This document shows, piece by piece, positions 37,010 to 44,604 of a stretch of DNA of 64,000 bases; position 1 is the stretch's first letter; every line of letters starts with the position of its first letter. The stretch is from contig NZ_WKRD01000005.1 of the NCBI RefSeq assembly GCF_009680455.1, positions 62,001-126,000 of the forward strand, in the 5' to 3' direction. A program made the position numbers and the translations under genes. This DNA comes from Lachnospira eligens. GTDB lineage: Bacteria > Bacillota > Clostridia > Lachnospirales > Lachnospiraceae. Under the pieces are notes generated by a model. It made no database searches. It worked only from the letters and a program-made list of their open reading frames with translations, and was not told the DNA's origin.

Positions 37010-37038
37010 TTGACAAATATTTCTGCATAATATAGGAT
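37010..37038 (+). promoter_or_regulatory. Sigma-A-like promoter of lysA
   Basis: A perfect TTGACA (37010-37015), 17-base spacer and TAGGAT (37033-37038); TATAGG at 37031 is the alternative with a 15-base spacer. It gives a leader of about 80-90 bases before ATG 37127. Confidence 0.65.
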
Positions 37039-37044
37039 TTCTTA

Positions 37045-37126
37045 CAGTGGCCTGACTATGCGTTGGTGCTGTATACGTGGGCTTGCGAAAGATTTTTAGA
37101 AATTCAGCACAGAAACGAGGAAGATA
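37045..37126 (+). promoter_or_regulatory. lysA 5' leader with possible stem (GTGCTG/CAGCAC)
   Basis: The leader has GTGCTG at 37066-37071 complementary to CAGCAC at 37105-37110, enclosing about 33 bases. ATTTCT at 37037-37042 could pair with AGAAAT at 37098-37103, which would form a pseudoknot-like layout with the first stem. It is too short for a lysine riboswitch and I see no T-box motif. Regulation by this leader is a guess. Confidence 0.3.
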
Positions 37127-38407
37127 ATGAGTAAGAAAAAGACATTTGTTACACTTGAACAGCTTAAGGAAATCGACAAAACATATCCGACTCCTTATCA
37201 TCTCTATGATGAGAAGGGAATCAGAGAGAACGCTAAGAGATTAAAGGAAGCATTCTCATGGAATAAAGGTTATAGAGAGTATTTTGCTGTGAAGGCTACT
37301 CCTAATCCATATATTTTAAAGATATTAAAGGATTATGGCTGCGGTGTTGACTGTGCATCTATGGCAGAGCTTATGATGGGCTATGCGCTTGATTATAAGC
37401 CGGAAGAGATTATGTTCTCATCTAATGATACTCCAGCAGAAGAGTATGCATATGCTAATGAGATAGGTGCTACTATCAATCTTGATGATATTACTCATAT
37501 TGAGTTTCTTGATAAGATATTAGACGGTAAGTTTCCTGAAACAATGAGCTGCCGTTACAATCCGGGCGGATATTTCCAGCTTGGAACATCTATTATGGAT
37601 AATCCAGGTGATGCCAAATATGGTATGACACATGACCAGATTATTGAAGCATTTAAGATATTAAAGAGCAAGGGGGTTAAGCATTTTGGTATCCATTCAT
37701 TCCTTGCAAGTAATACAGTATCTAATGAATATTATCCAACACTTGCTAAGATTTTATTCGAGCTTGCAGTTGAGTTAAGAGACAAAACCGGTGCAGATAT
37801 TAAATTCGTAAATCTTTCAGGCGGTGTTGGTGTTGCTTACAAGCCAGATCAGGAGCCTAACGATATTGCAGTTATCGGTGAAGGAGTACACAAGGTATAT
37901 GATGAGGTTCTTGGTGCGGCCGGAATGGGTGATGTTGCAATCTATACAGAGCTTGGAAGATTTATGCTTGCTCCATATGGCTGTCTTGTAACTAAGGCAA
38001 TTCATGAGAAGCATATCTATAAGGAATACATCGGAGTTGATGCATGTGCATCTAACCTTATGCGTCCGGCAATCTATGGTGCATATCATCATATTACTGT
38101 TGCGGGTAAAGAGGATGCACCTTGCGACCACAAGTATGATGTCACAGGTTCTTTATGTGAGAACAGTGATAAGTTCGCAATTGACAGAATGCTTCCTAAG
38201 ATTGATATGGGTGATTATCTTATTATCCATGATACAGGAGCACATGGTTTTTCTATGGGATACCAGTATAATGGAAAGTTAAGATCAGCAGAGCTTCTTC
38301 TTAAGGAAGATGGCAGTGTTCAGATGATCAGACGAGCAGAGACAATAAAGGATTACTATGCTACATTTGATTTCTGTGATGCGTTGGATAAGTTGAATTT
38401 AAAATAA
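37127..38407 (+). CDS. lysA: Diaminopimelate decarboxylase
   Basis: 426 residues. Fold-type III PLP enzyme (alanine-racemase-like barrel plus beta domain) that makes lysine from meso-diaminopimelate. YFAVKATPNPYIL holds the PLP lysine, FGIHSFLASN and LSGGVGVAYKPDQ the phosphate site, ELGRFMLAPYGCLVTK the substrate arm, and CENSDKFAIDRMLP the active-site cysteine of the second subunit. The longer-than-usual C-terminal part is typical of the LysA2 subgroup in Clostridia. SD AACGAGGAAG precedes ATG 37127. The unrecognised gene at 38423 follows with a 15-base gap. Confidence 0.93.
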   Translation: MSKKKTFVTLEQLKEIDKTYPTPYHLYDEKGIRENAKRLKEAFSWNKGYREYFAVKATPNPYILKILKDYGCGVDCASMAELMMGYALDYKPEEIMFSSNDTPAEEYAYANEIGATINLDDITHIEFLDKILDGKFPETMSCRYNPGGYFQLGTSIMDNPGDAKYGMTHDQIIEAFKILKSKGVKHFGIHSFLASNTVSNEYYPTLAKILFELAVELRDKTGADIKFVNLSGGVGVAYKPDQEPNDIAVIGEGVHKVYDEVLGAAGMGDVAIYTELGRFMLAPYGCLVTKAIHEKHIYKEYIGVDACASNLMRPAIYGAYHHITVAGKEDAPCDHKYDVTGSLCENSDKFAIDRMLPKIDMGDYLIIHDTGAHGFSMGYQYNGKLRSAELLLKEDGSVQMIRRAETIKDYYATFDFCDALDKLNLK

Positions 38408-38422
38408 ACGAGGTTTGATATA

Positions 38423-39811
38423 TTGAAGAATTTAGGTTATATAGCAGGCGAAATTACAAAGGGAAAGAATCTTTCAGAAAATCTTTTAAAGTATGGTAAT
38501 GGAATGTGTTCCATGTATAATGGGCTTGGATTTATCAAAATGTCCATGAATTATTATACTGTACTTGATATTGCAAGAGATTTACAGAATGATAAAGACC
38601 TTCTTAACATGATTAACAGACTTAATGAGCTTGTGGAGCGTTTCGTGGAGAATGATGAATGTGATGATTATGAGGCATTCAACGAACTCAATTCATTCCG
38701 TGAACAGATTATTGAGATTATGGAAGTTATAACAGCTTATGTTGACAGATTAAGAATATATGAACATGTACTTAACAGAGTTGAGTACAGATTTAACGAA
38801 GGTGAACTGGATTACGACTACTATAATACCTATATGACTAATGAGATTATGCATTATATATTGTCTGACAAGGATAATGTTGTTATTAATGGCAAGATTT
38901 CAGAGATAGTAGGACAGCTTCCTGTAAGAATGTTAAAGGACAGATTCTTTGAGCATATCAGAGATGCATTTACACTGTATCATGGTGCTGGAAAGGATTC
39001 GATAGATGATTTCTATTACACTTTAAGTACAAGTGCGATGCTCTCAGGTGAGGCGGGATTTGATAAGTTCCCGGATGTCTATGATATATATAACACACTT
39101 GCAGGGGCTGATTACAGAAATATTGATAAAGACGAATATGTAAGACTCAAAGGAGCACTTGATATTGCAACTGAGAAGATGACAGATTATGCTGATGTAT
39201 ATGTGCTTCTTACACAGGTTGTTAATGATGCACTCACAGTTGTCCTTACAAGAAGAAATACACTTGACAGAATAGAAGAGATTGAGAATGCCAAGAATGT
39301 TTTAAGTAAGACGAGAAATGCTTATGTTACAGGTGAAAGATTTGAAGATATTTCAGAAGATTTTGCTGCATTTGAAGGAAAACAGGAAAGAATTCTTGAG
39401 GCAGTATCATCTGGTGATTATGCAATAGAATACAGCCTTGCTAACTTTGTGGATGAGCTTAAGGAATATGAGCTTTTATCTGCATATAATGCTTTGTCTA
39501 AAACACTTAAGTTACAGTCAGGCAGTGATTTTGTTAAACTTGAATCAGAGGTATTTGCTGAGATTCCTGATAATTCTTATGCTGATGAGACGGCAGAAAA
39601 GCTTATTATGGAACTTGACGACAGTTTTAAAAACATGAATGTAATGGTTAAGAGAGCTGTTATGGCATCAGTGCTTTCAAGTCTTCCGGTATTCTTTAAC
39701 AATACGGAAGAGATACAGGCTTATATTAATAATTCTCTTATGCAGTGCAATGATGATGCAGAGCAGAAGGCAGTTGTTGAGATCATTAAGACAATGATAA
39801 GTGATAACTAA
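38423..39811 (+). CDS. Unrecognised 462-residue helical protein
   Basis: No family recognised. The protein looks all-helical, acidic and without signal peptide, membrane helices or catalytic motifs, with several long amphipathic segments (for example about 100-150 and 290-330). The N-terminus, with MYNGLGFIKMSMNYY, is the most hydrophobic part. It starts at TTG 38423 with GAGGTT seven bases upstream, 15 bases after lysA, and the next small gene is about 54 bases on, so the three may be co-transcribed. Codon use is like its neighbours, so it does not look newly acquired. A structural or scaffolding role is possible but not supported. Confidence 0.65.
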   Translation: MKNLGYIAGEITKGKNLSENLLKYGNGMCSMYNGLGFIKMSMNYYTVLDIARDLQNDKDLLNMINRLNELVERFVENDECDDYEAFNELNSFREQIIEIMEVITAYVDRLRIYEHVLNRVEYRFNEGELDYDYYNTYMTNEIMHYILSDKDNVVINGKISEIVGQLPVRMLKDRFFEHIRDAFTLYHGAGKDSIDDFYYTLSTSAMLSGEAGFDKFPDVYDIYNTLAGADYRNIDKDEYVRLKGALDIATEKMTDYADVYVLLTQVVNDALTVVLTRRNTLDRIEEIENAKNVLSKTRNAYVTGERFEDISEDFAAFEGKQERILEAVSSGDYAIEYSLANFVDELKEYELLSAYNALSKTLKLQSGSDFVKLESEVFAEIPDNSYADETAEKLIMELDDSFKNMNVMVKRAVMASVLSSLPVFFNNTEEIQAYINNSLMQCNDDAEQKAVVEIIKTMISDN

Positions 39812-39865
39812 TGCAAATGTGCTGATGTGCATATGAGAAGTTTAAGGTTTTTGGGGGATGTTAAG

Positions 39866-40210
39866 TTGAAGTGGTATAGATATCTTTATCTTGGGGATAA
39901 CGCAAGAAAAGCAAAATACAAAACATTTGGTCTTATCAGAAAGAACAGATTTACCATAGATACTTATATTGTTGCAATTTCTGTCAATCCTGATAATATT
40001 CTTGATGTTTATTCAGCTAATATGCTGAAACAGCCGCATTTTAAGAATAAATCATACAGAGATAAAGTGTATGTTGTAGGACTTGCGAAGGGCAGGGATG
40101 AGGCACTTGAACTGGTAAGATGCATAGTTGACGACACATATTCCCATACAGGAGGCGTTGATGTCGCTGGTTATCTTAGGTTTGGCACAGAATTAAGGAA
40201 GGGCAGCTGA
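39866..40210 (+). CDS. Unrecognised small protein
   Basis: 114 residues from a TTG start at 39866, which has GGGGGATG about seven bases upstream; an in-frame ATG at 39827 has a poorer site. Mixed alpha/beta, basic, no signal peptide. The N-terminus reads KWYRYLYLGDNARKAKYK and the middle is hydrophobic strand-helix (FTIDTYIVAIS, YVVGLAKGRDEALELV). I cannot assign a family. It lies between an unrecognised helical protein and the DUF2953 sporulation gene, with a 23-base gap to the latter, which could mean it belongs to that group. Confidence 0.6.
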   Translation: MKWYRYLYLGDNARKAKYKTFGLIRKNRFTIDTYIVAISVNPDNILDVYSANMLKQPHFKNKSYRDKVYVVGLAKGRDEALELVRCIVDDTYSHTGGVDVAGYLRFGTELRKGS

Positions 40211-40233
40211 CATGCTGCTGGAAAGGTGGGGCT

Positions 40234-41217
40234 ATGCTGCATGTTTTATTGCTTATACTTAAGATAACAGGCATAGTTATCGCGTGTATTTTAGGACTTG
40301 TAATAATTGTTGTGGCAGCAGTTCTTTTTGTGCCGGTAAGATATAAGGCTGATGCTGATTATCATGGTAAGTTCAAGGTACATGCGAAATTGTCATGGCT
40401 TGGAATATTAAGGGTGCTTGTTTCGTATGATGAAGAACTTGCAATTAAAGCCAAGGCACTTTTTATTACAATTTACAGTAATAATCAAAAAAAAGAAAAA
40501 ACTTCAAAACATAGGACATCAAAGAAGAAAAAAACAAAACACTCAGAAGAAAATATTTTTTCTGTAAACGACGATGAAGCCAAGAAGCTTACGGAAAATG
40601 AGGAAAAACCACAGATTAAGATGGCTGAGGCTGTGAGTGATACTAAAGAAGATACACAGGCTGTTAAAAATAATGTGGAAGATATTAAAGAGTCTGCAGA
40701 GAGTCTTAAAGAGACTGTATCAGAAGATGAATCTAAGACGACACAGAATAAGAACTTCTTTGATAAAGTTAAGGATAAATGCTTTGTAATATATACAAAG
40801 ATTAAAGAGATAATAAACCTTGTAAAGGATACAGTAAAAAAGGTTTCCGGAGCGGCTGACAAGCTTAAAGGAAAAGTGAAGAAGGCAAAAGAATTTGTGA
40901 CAGATGAGGATAATAAGGCACTTTTTCATTTTTTTGTGGAACAGTTAAAGACACTTATTAAGGTTATTAGACCTAAGAAATACAGAATTAATGCAAGACT
41001 TGGATTTGAAGACCCGGCGACAATGGGCAAAGTGCTTGCTTATATATCAATCTTTTATGGTATGTCAGGAGTTGACCTTTCTTTAGAACCGGTATTTGGT
41101 GAGAATATTAAAGAGGGCAGTATATTCCTGAAAGGAAATATATGTATATTTTCAGTGCTTGTGATAGCGTTAAGAGTGTATAGAAATGAACAGTTTAAAA
41201 AGTTTATTTCCAGATAG
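40234..41217 (+). CDS. DUF2953-family protein (YtfI-like)
   Basis: 327 residues. A single N-terminal helix (about 7-31), then LSWLGILRVLVSYDEE, a long Lys/Glu/Ser-rich insert (about 85-165), and a C-terminal block with LGFEDPATMGKVLAYIS, the DUF2953 signature. In Bacillus the homologue YtfI sits next to ytfJ (gerW), and the same pairing is kept here, so a sporulation or spore-coat-related role is likely. The insert is highly charged and low complexity. SD GAAAGGTGGGG precedes ATG 40234. It is followed by a ~107-base leader before gerW. Confidence 0.85.
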   Translation: MLHVLLLILKITGIVIACILGLVIIVVAAVLFVPVRYKADADYHGKFKVHAKLSWLGILRVLVSYDEELAIKAKALFITIYSNNQKKEKTSKHRTSKKKKTKHSEENIFSVNDDEAKKLTENEEKPQIKMAEAVSDTKEDTQAVKNNVEDIKESAESLKETVSEDESKTTQNKNFFDKVKDKCFVIYTKIKEIINLVKDTVKKVSGAADKLKGKVKKAKEFVTDEDNKALFHFFVEQLKTLIKVIRPKKYRINARLGFEDPATMGKVLAYISIFYGMSGVDLSLEPVFGENIKEGSIFLKGNICIFSVLVIALRVYRNEQFKKFISR

Positions 41218-41235
41218 AGAAGGTTATGTTATAAT
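41207..41235 (+). promoter_or_regulatory. Promoter before gerW (extended -10)
   Basis: TTTCCA (41207-41212), 17-base spacer ending TGT, and a perfect TATAAT (41230-41235), giving a TGn extended -10. It overlaps the end of the DUF2953 gene. In Bacillus, gerW is forespore-controlled (sigma F); no sigma F element was seen here. Confidence 0.6.
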
Positions 41236-41324
41236 GTTAACAGTACTTCACAAAACAAGGAGGTCAAAATCCCTCTCCTCATCATAGGATTCGGATTTTG
41301 ATTTGCAAAACAAGGAGGGATTTT
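41236..41324 (+). promoter_or_regulatory. gerW leader with competing hairpins around the ribosome binding site
   Basis: CAAAACAAGGAGG occurs twice (41251-41263 and 41306-41318, the second holding the gerW ribosome binding site). CAAAATCC (41265-41272) pairs perfectly with GGATTTTG (41293-41300). The same left strand extended, AAAATCCCTCT (41266-41276), also pairs with AGGAGGGATTTT (41313-41324), which would hide the ribosome binding site. The two structures exclude each other, as in a translational switch. No ligand is known. Confidence 0.4.
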
Positions 41325-41714
41325 ATGGCAGAGAATAATTTTGATTCAACAGTTGCATCACTTTTTAAGGGGATGGATGCATTTATATCAGCTAAGACTG
41401 TTGTTGGTGATGCGGTTACGGTTAAGGATACAATTATCCTTCCGCTTGTTGATGTTTCGTTTGGAGTTGGAGCAGGAGCATTTGCAGGGGATAAGAAGAA
41501 TAATGCCGGTGGTGGAATGACCGGAAAGGTTACACCGAGCGCGGTTTTAGTTATTCAGAATGGTGCAACCAAGCTTGTTAATATTAAGAATCAGGATACT
41601 GTAACTAAGATTCTTGATATGATTCCTGATGTTATTGATAAATTCAAGGGTAAGGATGAAAAGGTTGTAACTGATGCAGATATTGATGAAGCTATTGAAG
41701 ATGCAGCGGAGTAG
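41325..41714 (+). CDS. gerW: GerW family sporulation protein (YtfJ)
   Basis: 129 residues. DSTVASLFKGMDAFISAKTVVG at the N-terminus, VTVKDTIILPLVDVSFGVGAGAFAG in the middle and GGMTGKVTPSAVLVI mark the GerW/YtfJ family, needed in Bacillus for normal germination receptor function. The adjacent DUF2953 gene (ytfI-like) supports it. ATG 41325 has AAGGAGGG, four bases closer than the in-frame start at 41298, which lies in the leader. The C-terminus ends in an acidic tail typical of the family. Confidence 0.92.
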   Translation: MAENNFDSTVASLFKGMDAFISAKTVVGDAVTVKDTIILPLVDVSFGVGAGAFAGDKKNNAGGGMTGKVTPSAVLVIQNGATKLVNIKNQDTVTKILDMIPDVIDKFKGKDEKVVTDADIDEAIEDAAE

Positions 41715-41774
41715 TTTTTCATAAACATATGTAATGTGCATATTATATAACATACTTATTAAGGAAGTATATAT

Positions 41775-41915
41775 ATGTGCAGACTGCTTGGATTTATATT
41801 CTTCTGGATTGCTGTTGGAATGATAATAACACTGTTTATAATGGATAATGTATTCTTGTGCGTATGCATAATAATTACATTGATTGTTGTGGGTTATAAC
41901 ATGTTCTGCCAGTAA
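41775..41915 (+). CDS. 46-residue membrane protein
   Basis: A small ORF below most length cutoffs: starts MCRLLGFIFFWIAVGMI and has two hydrophobic stretches (about 5-22 and 27-43) separated by MDN. AAGGAAG lies seven bases before ATG 41775. Cys at 2, 29, 31 and 45. It has no homologue that I know. It sits between gerW and rpmB, and the rpmB promoter begins 58 bases after its stop. The site and composition support a real small membrane protein, possibly co-transcribed with gerW. Confidence 0.6.
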   Translation: MCRLLGFIFFWIAVGMIITLFIMDNVFLCVCIIITLIVVGYNMFCQ

Positions 41916-41972
41916 TCAGAACAATATGTTGTGCTTTTGAGAGAATTTTGAAGAAAATTCTTGAAAAATGTG

Positions 41973-42001
41973 TTGCAAAATATTTTTTTATCTGATACAA
42001 T
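41973..42001 (+). promoter_or_regulatory. Promoter of rpmB
   Basis: TTGCAA (41973-41978), 17-base spacer, TACAAT (41996-42001). A perfect palindrome TGGGTAA-A-TTACCCA (42013-42027) follows in the leader, followed by TACCGGTA, between the promoter and the ribosome binding site; it could form a small 5' hairpin in the mRNA. Confidence 0.65.
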
Positions 42002-42052
42002 AATTTCTGTTGTGGGTAAATTACCCAATACCGGTAAGGAGGTGTTATTGAA

Positions 42053-42238
42053 ATGGCTAAGTGTGCAATTTGCGAAAAAGGTCCTCACTTTGGTAATGCA
42101 GTGAGTCATTCTCATAGAAGATCTAATAAAGTTTGGAATGCTAATGTTAAGTCTGTTAAAGTAAAGGTTAACGGAAATGCTAAGAAGATGTATGTTTGTA
42201 CTTCATGCTTACGTTCTGGTTTAGTTGAGCGTGCATAA
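42053..42238 (+). CDS. rpmB: 50S ribosomal protein L28
   Basis: 61 residues: AKCAICEKGPHFGNAVSHS and two CxxC pairs (C4 and C7, C53 and C56 region TSCL) mark the zinc-binding type of L28. SD AAGGAGGTG is eight bases before ATG 42053. Monocistronic, with its own promoter and terminator. In Bacilli the divergent gene order rpmB-yloU-yloV-recG is known; here all four are on the same strand in the same order. Confidence 0.97.
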   Translation: MAKCAICEKGPHFGNAVSHSHRRSNKVWNANVKSVKVKVNGNAKKMYVCTSCLRSGLVERA

Positions 42239-42270
42239 TCTATGAGCTTTAAAGTTAATACCAGTATATT

Positions 42271-42307
42271 AAGGTGAATTGCGCAAAACGCGATTCACTT
42301 TATTTTT
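42271..42307 (+). terminator. Terminator of rpmB
   Basis: AGGTGAATTGCG pairs with CGCGATTCACTT (two G-U pairs) around CAAAA, then TATTTTTT. Coordinates 42272-42300 for the stem. Confidence 0.8.
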
Positions 42308-42378
42308 TGGACATTCATTTGATAATCAAAGTTTAATAAAGAATTCGAAAATGTGTTTATTTTTCTGTAGAAAGATAG

Positions 42379-42384
42379 TATAAT
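42379..42384 (+). promoter_or_regulatory. Probable -10 box before the asp23-like gene
   Basis: TATAAT at 42379-42384 with a weak -35 (TTTATT at 42356-42361, 17-base spacing). It would put the 5' end near 42390, just ahead of the structured leader. Confidence 0.4.
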
Positions 42385-42423
42385 ATTTGTGCTATTTATA
42401 TACATATTTTTATGTAAAGTTTG

Positions 42424-42476
42424 ACTGCGCGAAACTTGCATCCGTATTACGGGTGTTAACAAATACAAGCCGCAGT
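42424..42476 (+). promoter_or_regulatory. Nested-stem leader RNA before the asp23-like gene
   Basis: ACTGCG (42424-42429) pairs with CGCAGT (42471-42476). Inside, CTTGCATCCG (42435-42444) pairs with CGGGTG (42450-42455) and, after a ten-base bulge, with CAAG (42466-42469), with loop TATTA. The ribosome binding site GGAGG lies four bases after the outer stem. The architecture (outer stem, internal loop, bulged inner hairpin) is that of a structured regulatory RNA. I do not recognise the family. Confidence 0.4.
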
Positions 42477-42491
42477 ATTGGAGGACTATCT

Positions 42492-42851
42492 ATGAAGGGA
42501 ACTTTGGAGAATAAACTTGGAAAAGTTTCGATTGATTCGGAAGTTATTGCACAGTACGCAGGTTCTACAGCAGTTGAGTGCTTTGGAATTGTGGGTATGG
42601 CTGCTGTCAGCATGAAAGACGGACTTGTTAAGCTTCTTAAAGGAGACAGCCTTACAAGAGGAATCAGTGTGGTTATAGATGAGAATAATCTTATTGAGAT
42701 TGATTTTCATGTTATTATATCTTATGGTGTAAGTATTGCTGCAGTAGCAGATAATCTTATTGAGAATGTTAAGTATAAAGTGTCAGAATTTACCGGCCTT
42801 GAGATTAAGAAAATCAACATATATGTTGAAGGCGTAAGAGTAATTGATTAA
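42492..42851 (+). CDS. Asp23/Gls24-family protein (YloU-like)
   Basis: 119 residues. LGKVSIDSEVIAQYAGSTAVE, a segment with GIVGMA, and EIDFHVIISYGVSIAAVADNL are the Asp23/YloU family pattern; the C-terminus KKINIYVEGVRV is typical. These small proteins form membrane-associated or envelope-stress assemblies. ATG 42492 follows GGAGGAC, so the in-frame extension to 42387, which lies in the leader RNA, is rejected. Precedes the FakA-like gene, the same order as yloU-yloV in Bacilli. Confidence 0.9.
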   Translation: MKGTLENKLGKVSIDSEVIAQYAGSTAVECFGIVGMAAVSMKDGLVKLLKGDSLTRGISVVIDENNLIEIDFHVIISYGVSIAAVADNLIENVKYKVSEFTGLEIKKINIYVEGVRVID

Positions 42852-42895
42852 TTGAAATATTGTTATAATGCTTAATTGCAGAATGGAGGATAATC

Positions 42896-44599
42896 GTGGC
42901 AACTAATACAATAGATGCAGCACTTGTGCAGAAGATGTTTCTTGCAGGAGCTAAAAACCTTGAGTCTAAGAAAGAATGGATTAATGACCTTAATGTTTTC
43001 CCTGTTCCAGATGGTGATACAGGTACTAACATGACTCTTACTATTATGTCAGCAGCTAAGGAAGTAAGTTCTATTGCTAACCCTAATATGGAGAATCTTT
43101 CTAAGGCTATATCATCAGGCTCGTTAAGAGGTGCAAGAGGTAACTCAGGCGTTATCTTATCACAGCTCTTAAGAGGCTTTACTAAAGAGATGAAGGGCGT
43201 AACTGAAATTACTGTTGAGACACTTGCACTTGCAACAAGCAGAGCTACAGAGACAGCATATAAGGCAGTTATGAAGCCAAAGGAAGGAACAATCCTTACA
43301 GTTGCTAAGGGTATTTCTGATAAGGCTGCTGAGATTGCATCACAGACAGATGATATTGAAGAGGCTATGCGTATAATTATTGAACATGCTGAATATGTAC
43401 TTTCTAAGACACCTGATATGCTTCCTGTCCTTAAAGAAGCGGGAGTTGTGGATTCAGGCGGACAGGGACTTGTTGTTGTTCTTAAGGGAATGTATGATGC
43501 ACTTACAGGAAAGGTTACAGATTTTTCTATAACAGAGAGTAAGCCATCCAATGAACAGACAGTTCCGGGCGCAGGAAAGGGAGCTGCTGTAGAGAATGTA
43601 GATATAAAGTTCGGTTATTGCACCGAGTTCATAATTATGCTTGATAAGGAGTTTGATGAGAAGACTGAAGCAGACTTCAAAGCATTCCTTACATCGATAG
43701 GTGATTCTATAGTATGTGTTGCTCTTGATGATATTGTTAAGGTTCATGTGCATACTAACCATCCAGGTCAGGCATTTGAGAAGGCCTTGGAATATGGTCA
43801 GCTTACTAAGATGAAGGTCGATAATATGCGAGAGGAGCATAACCAGAAGGTTGTTGCACAGTCAGAACTGCAGGCGGCAGCAGCTAAGCAGGCTATGGAG
43901 AAAAATTCTGAAGCTGAACAGAAAAAAGCTGAGCCAGCTAAGGATTTTGGATTTATCACAATTGCACCGGGAAGCGGAATCGCAGAGATTTTTAAGGGAC
44001 TTGGTGTTGATGAAGTTATTGAAGGCGGCCAGACAATGAACCCTTCGACAGAGGATATCCTTAATGCAGCAGATAAGATTAATGCCAAGACAATATATGT
44101 TCTTCCTAATAACAGCAATATTATTCTTGCAGCTAACCAGGCAGCATCAATTGTTGAAGACAAGGAACTTATTGTTATCCCTACTAAGACAGTACCACAG
44201 GGAATTACAGCTATGATTAACTTTGAGACAACACGCAGTGCTAAGGATAATGGCGATGCGATGACAGACAGTCTTTCAACAGTTAAGTCTGGACAGCTTA
44301 CTTATGCTGTAAGAGATACATCAATTGACGGCAAGGAGATTAAGAAGGATAATTATCTTGGATTAGGTGATAAGGGACTTGCTGCAGTTGGTACTGATAT
44401 GGATGAGACTCTTCTTGAGATGATTGAGTCAATGATGTCGGATGAAGCTGAACTTATAAGTGTTTACTATGGAGCTGATATTGAAGAAGCTGCTGCCGAG
44501 GCAGTTGTTTCTAAGATTGAAGAAAAGTTCCCTGATGTAGATGTTGAACTTCAGTTTGGTGGACAGCCGGTTTATTATTATATTGTATCTGTTGAGTAA
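42896..44599 (+). CDS. FakA-like fatty acid kinase (YloV, DAK2 domain)
   Basis: 567 residues. The DAK2/DhaL nucleotide-binding domain occupies about 1-200 (NVFPVPDGDTGTNMTLTI carries the metal-binding aspartates; SGSLRGARGNSGVILSQ follows). The middle and C-terminal DegV-like domain spans about 230-567, with VHVHTNHPGQAFEKAL and IVIPTKTVPQGITAMI. FakA phosphorylates fatty acids bound by the DegV-type protein FakB so that they can enter phospholipid synthesis. The start is GTG 42896 with GGAGG upstream. A DegV gene lies 17 kb away at 60082. The exact kinase substrate is assumed from family. Confidence 0.9.
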   Translation: MATNTIDAALVQKMFLAGAKNLESKKEWINDLNVFPVPDGDTGTNMTLTIMSAAKEVSSIANPNMENLSKAISSGSLRGARGNSGVILSQLLRGFTKEMKGVTEITVETLALATSRATETAYKAVMKPKEGTILTVAKGISDKAAEIASQTDDIEEAMRIIIEHAEYVLSKTPDMLPVLKEAGVVDSGGQGLVVVLKGMYDALTGKVTDFSITESKPSNEQTVPGAGKGAAVENVDIKFGYCTEFIIMLDKEFDEKTEADFKAFLTSIGDSIVCVALDDIVKVHVHTNHPGQAFEKALEYGQLTKMKVDNMREEHNQKVVAQSELQAAAAKQAMEKNSEAEQKKAEPAKDFGFITIAPGSGIAEIFKGLGVDEVIEGGQTMNPSTEDILNAADKINAKTIYVLPNNSNIILAANQAASIVEDKELIVIPTKTVPQGITAMINFETTRSAKDNGDAMTDSLSTVKSGQLTYAVRDTSIDGKEIKKDNYLGLGDKGLAAVGTDMDETLLEMIESMMSDEAELISVYYGADIEEAAAEAVVSKIEEKFPDVDVELQFGGQPVYYYIVSVE

Positions 44600-44604
44600 G
44601 AATT

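Noticed and set aside
36985..37126. Lysine riboswitch or T-box before lysA
   Set aside because: The leader is too short and lacks the conserved elements of either.
42814..43551. 245-residue minus-strand ORF opposite the FakA-like gene
   Set aside because: Shadow of the conserved DAK2 region; no initiation signal.
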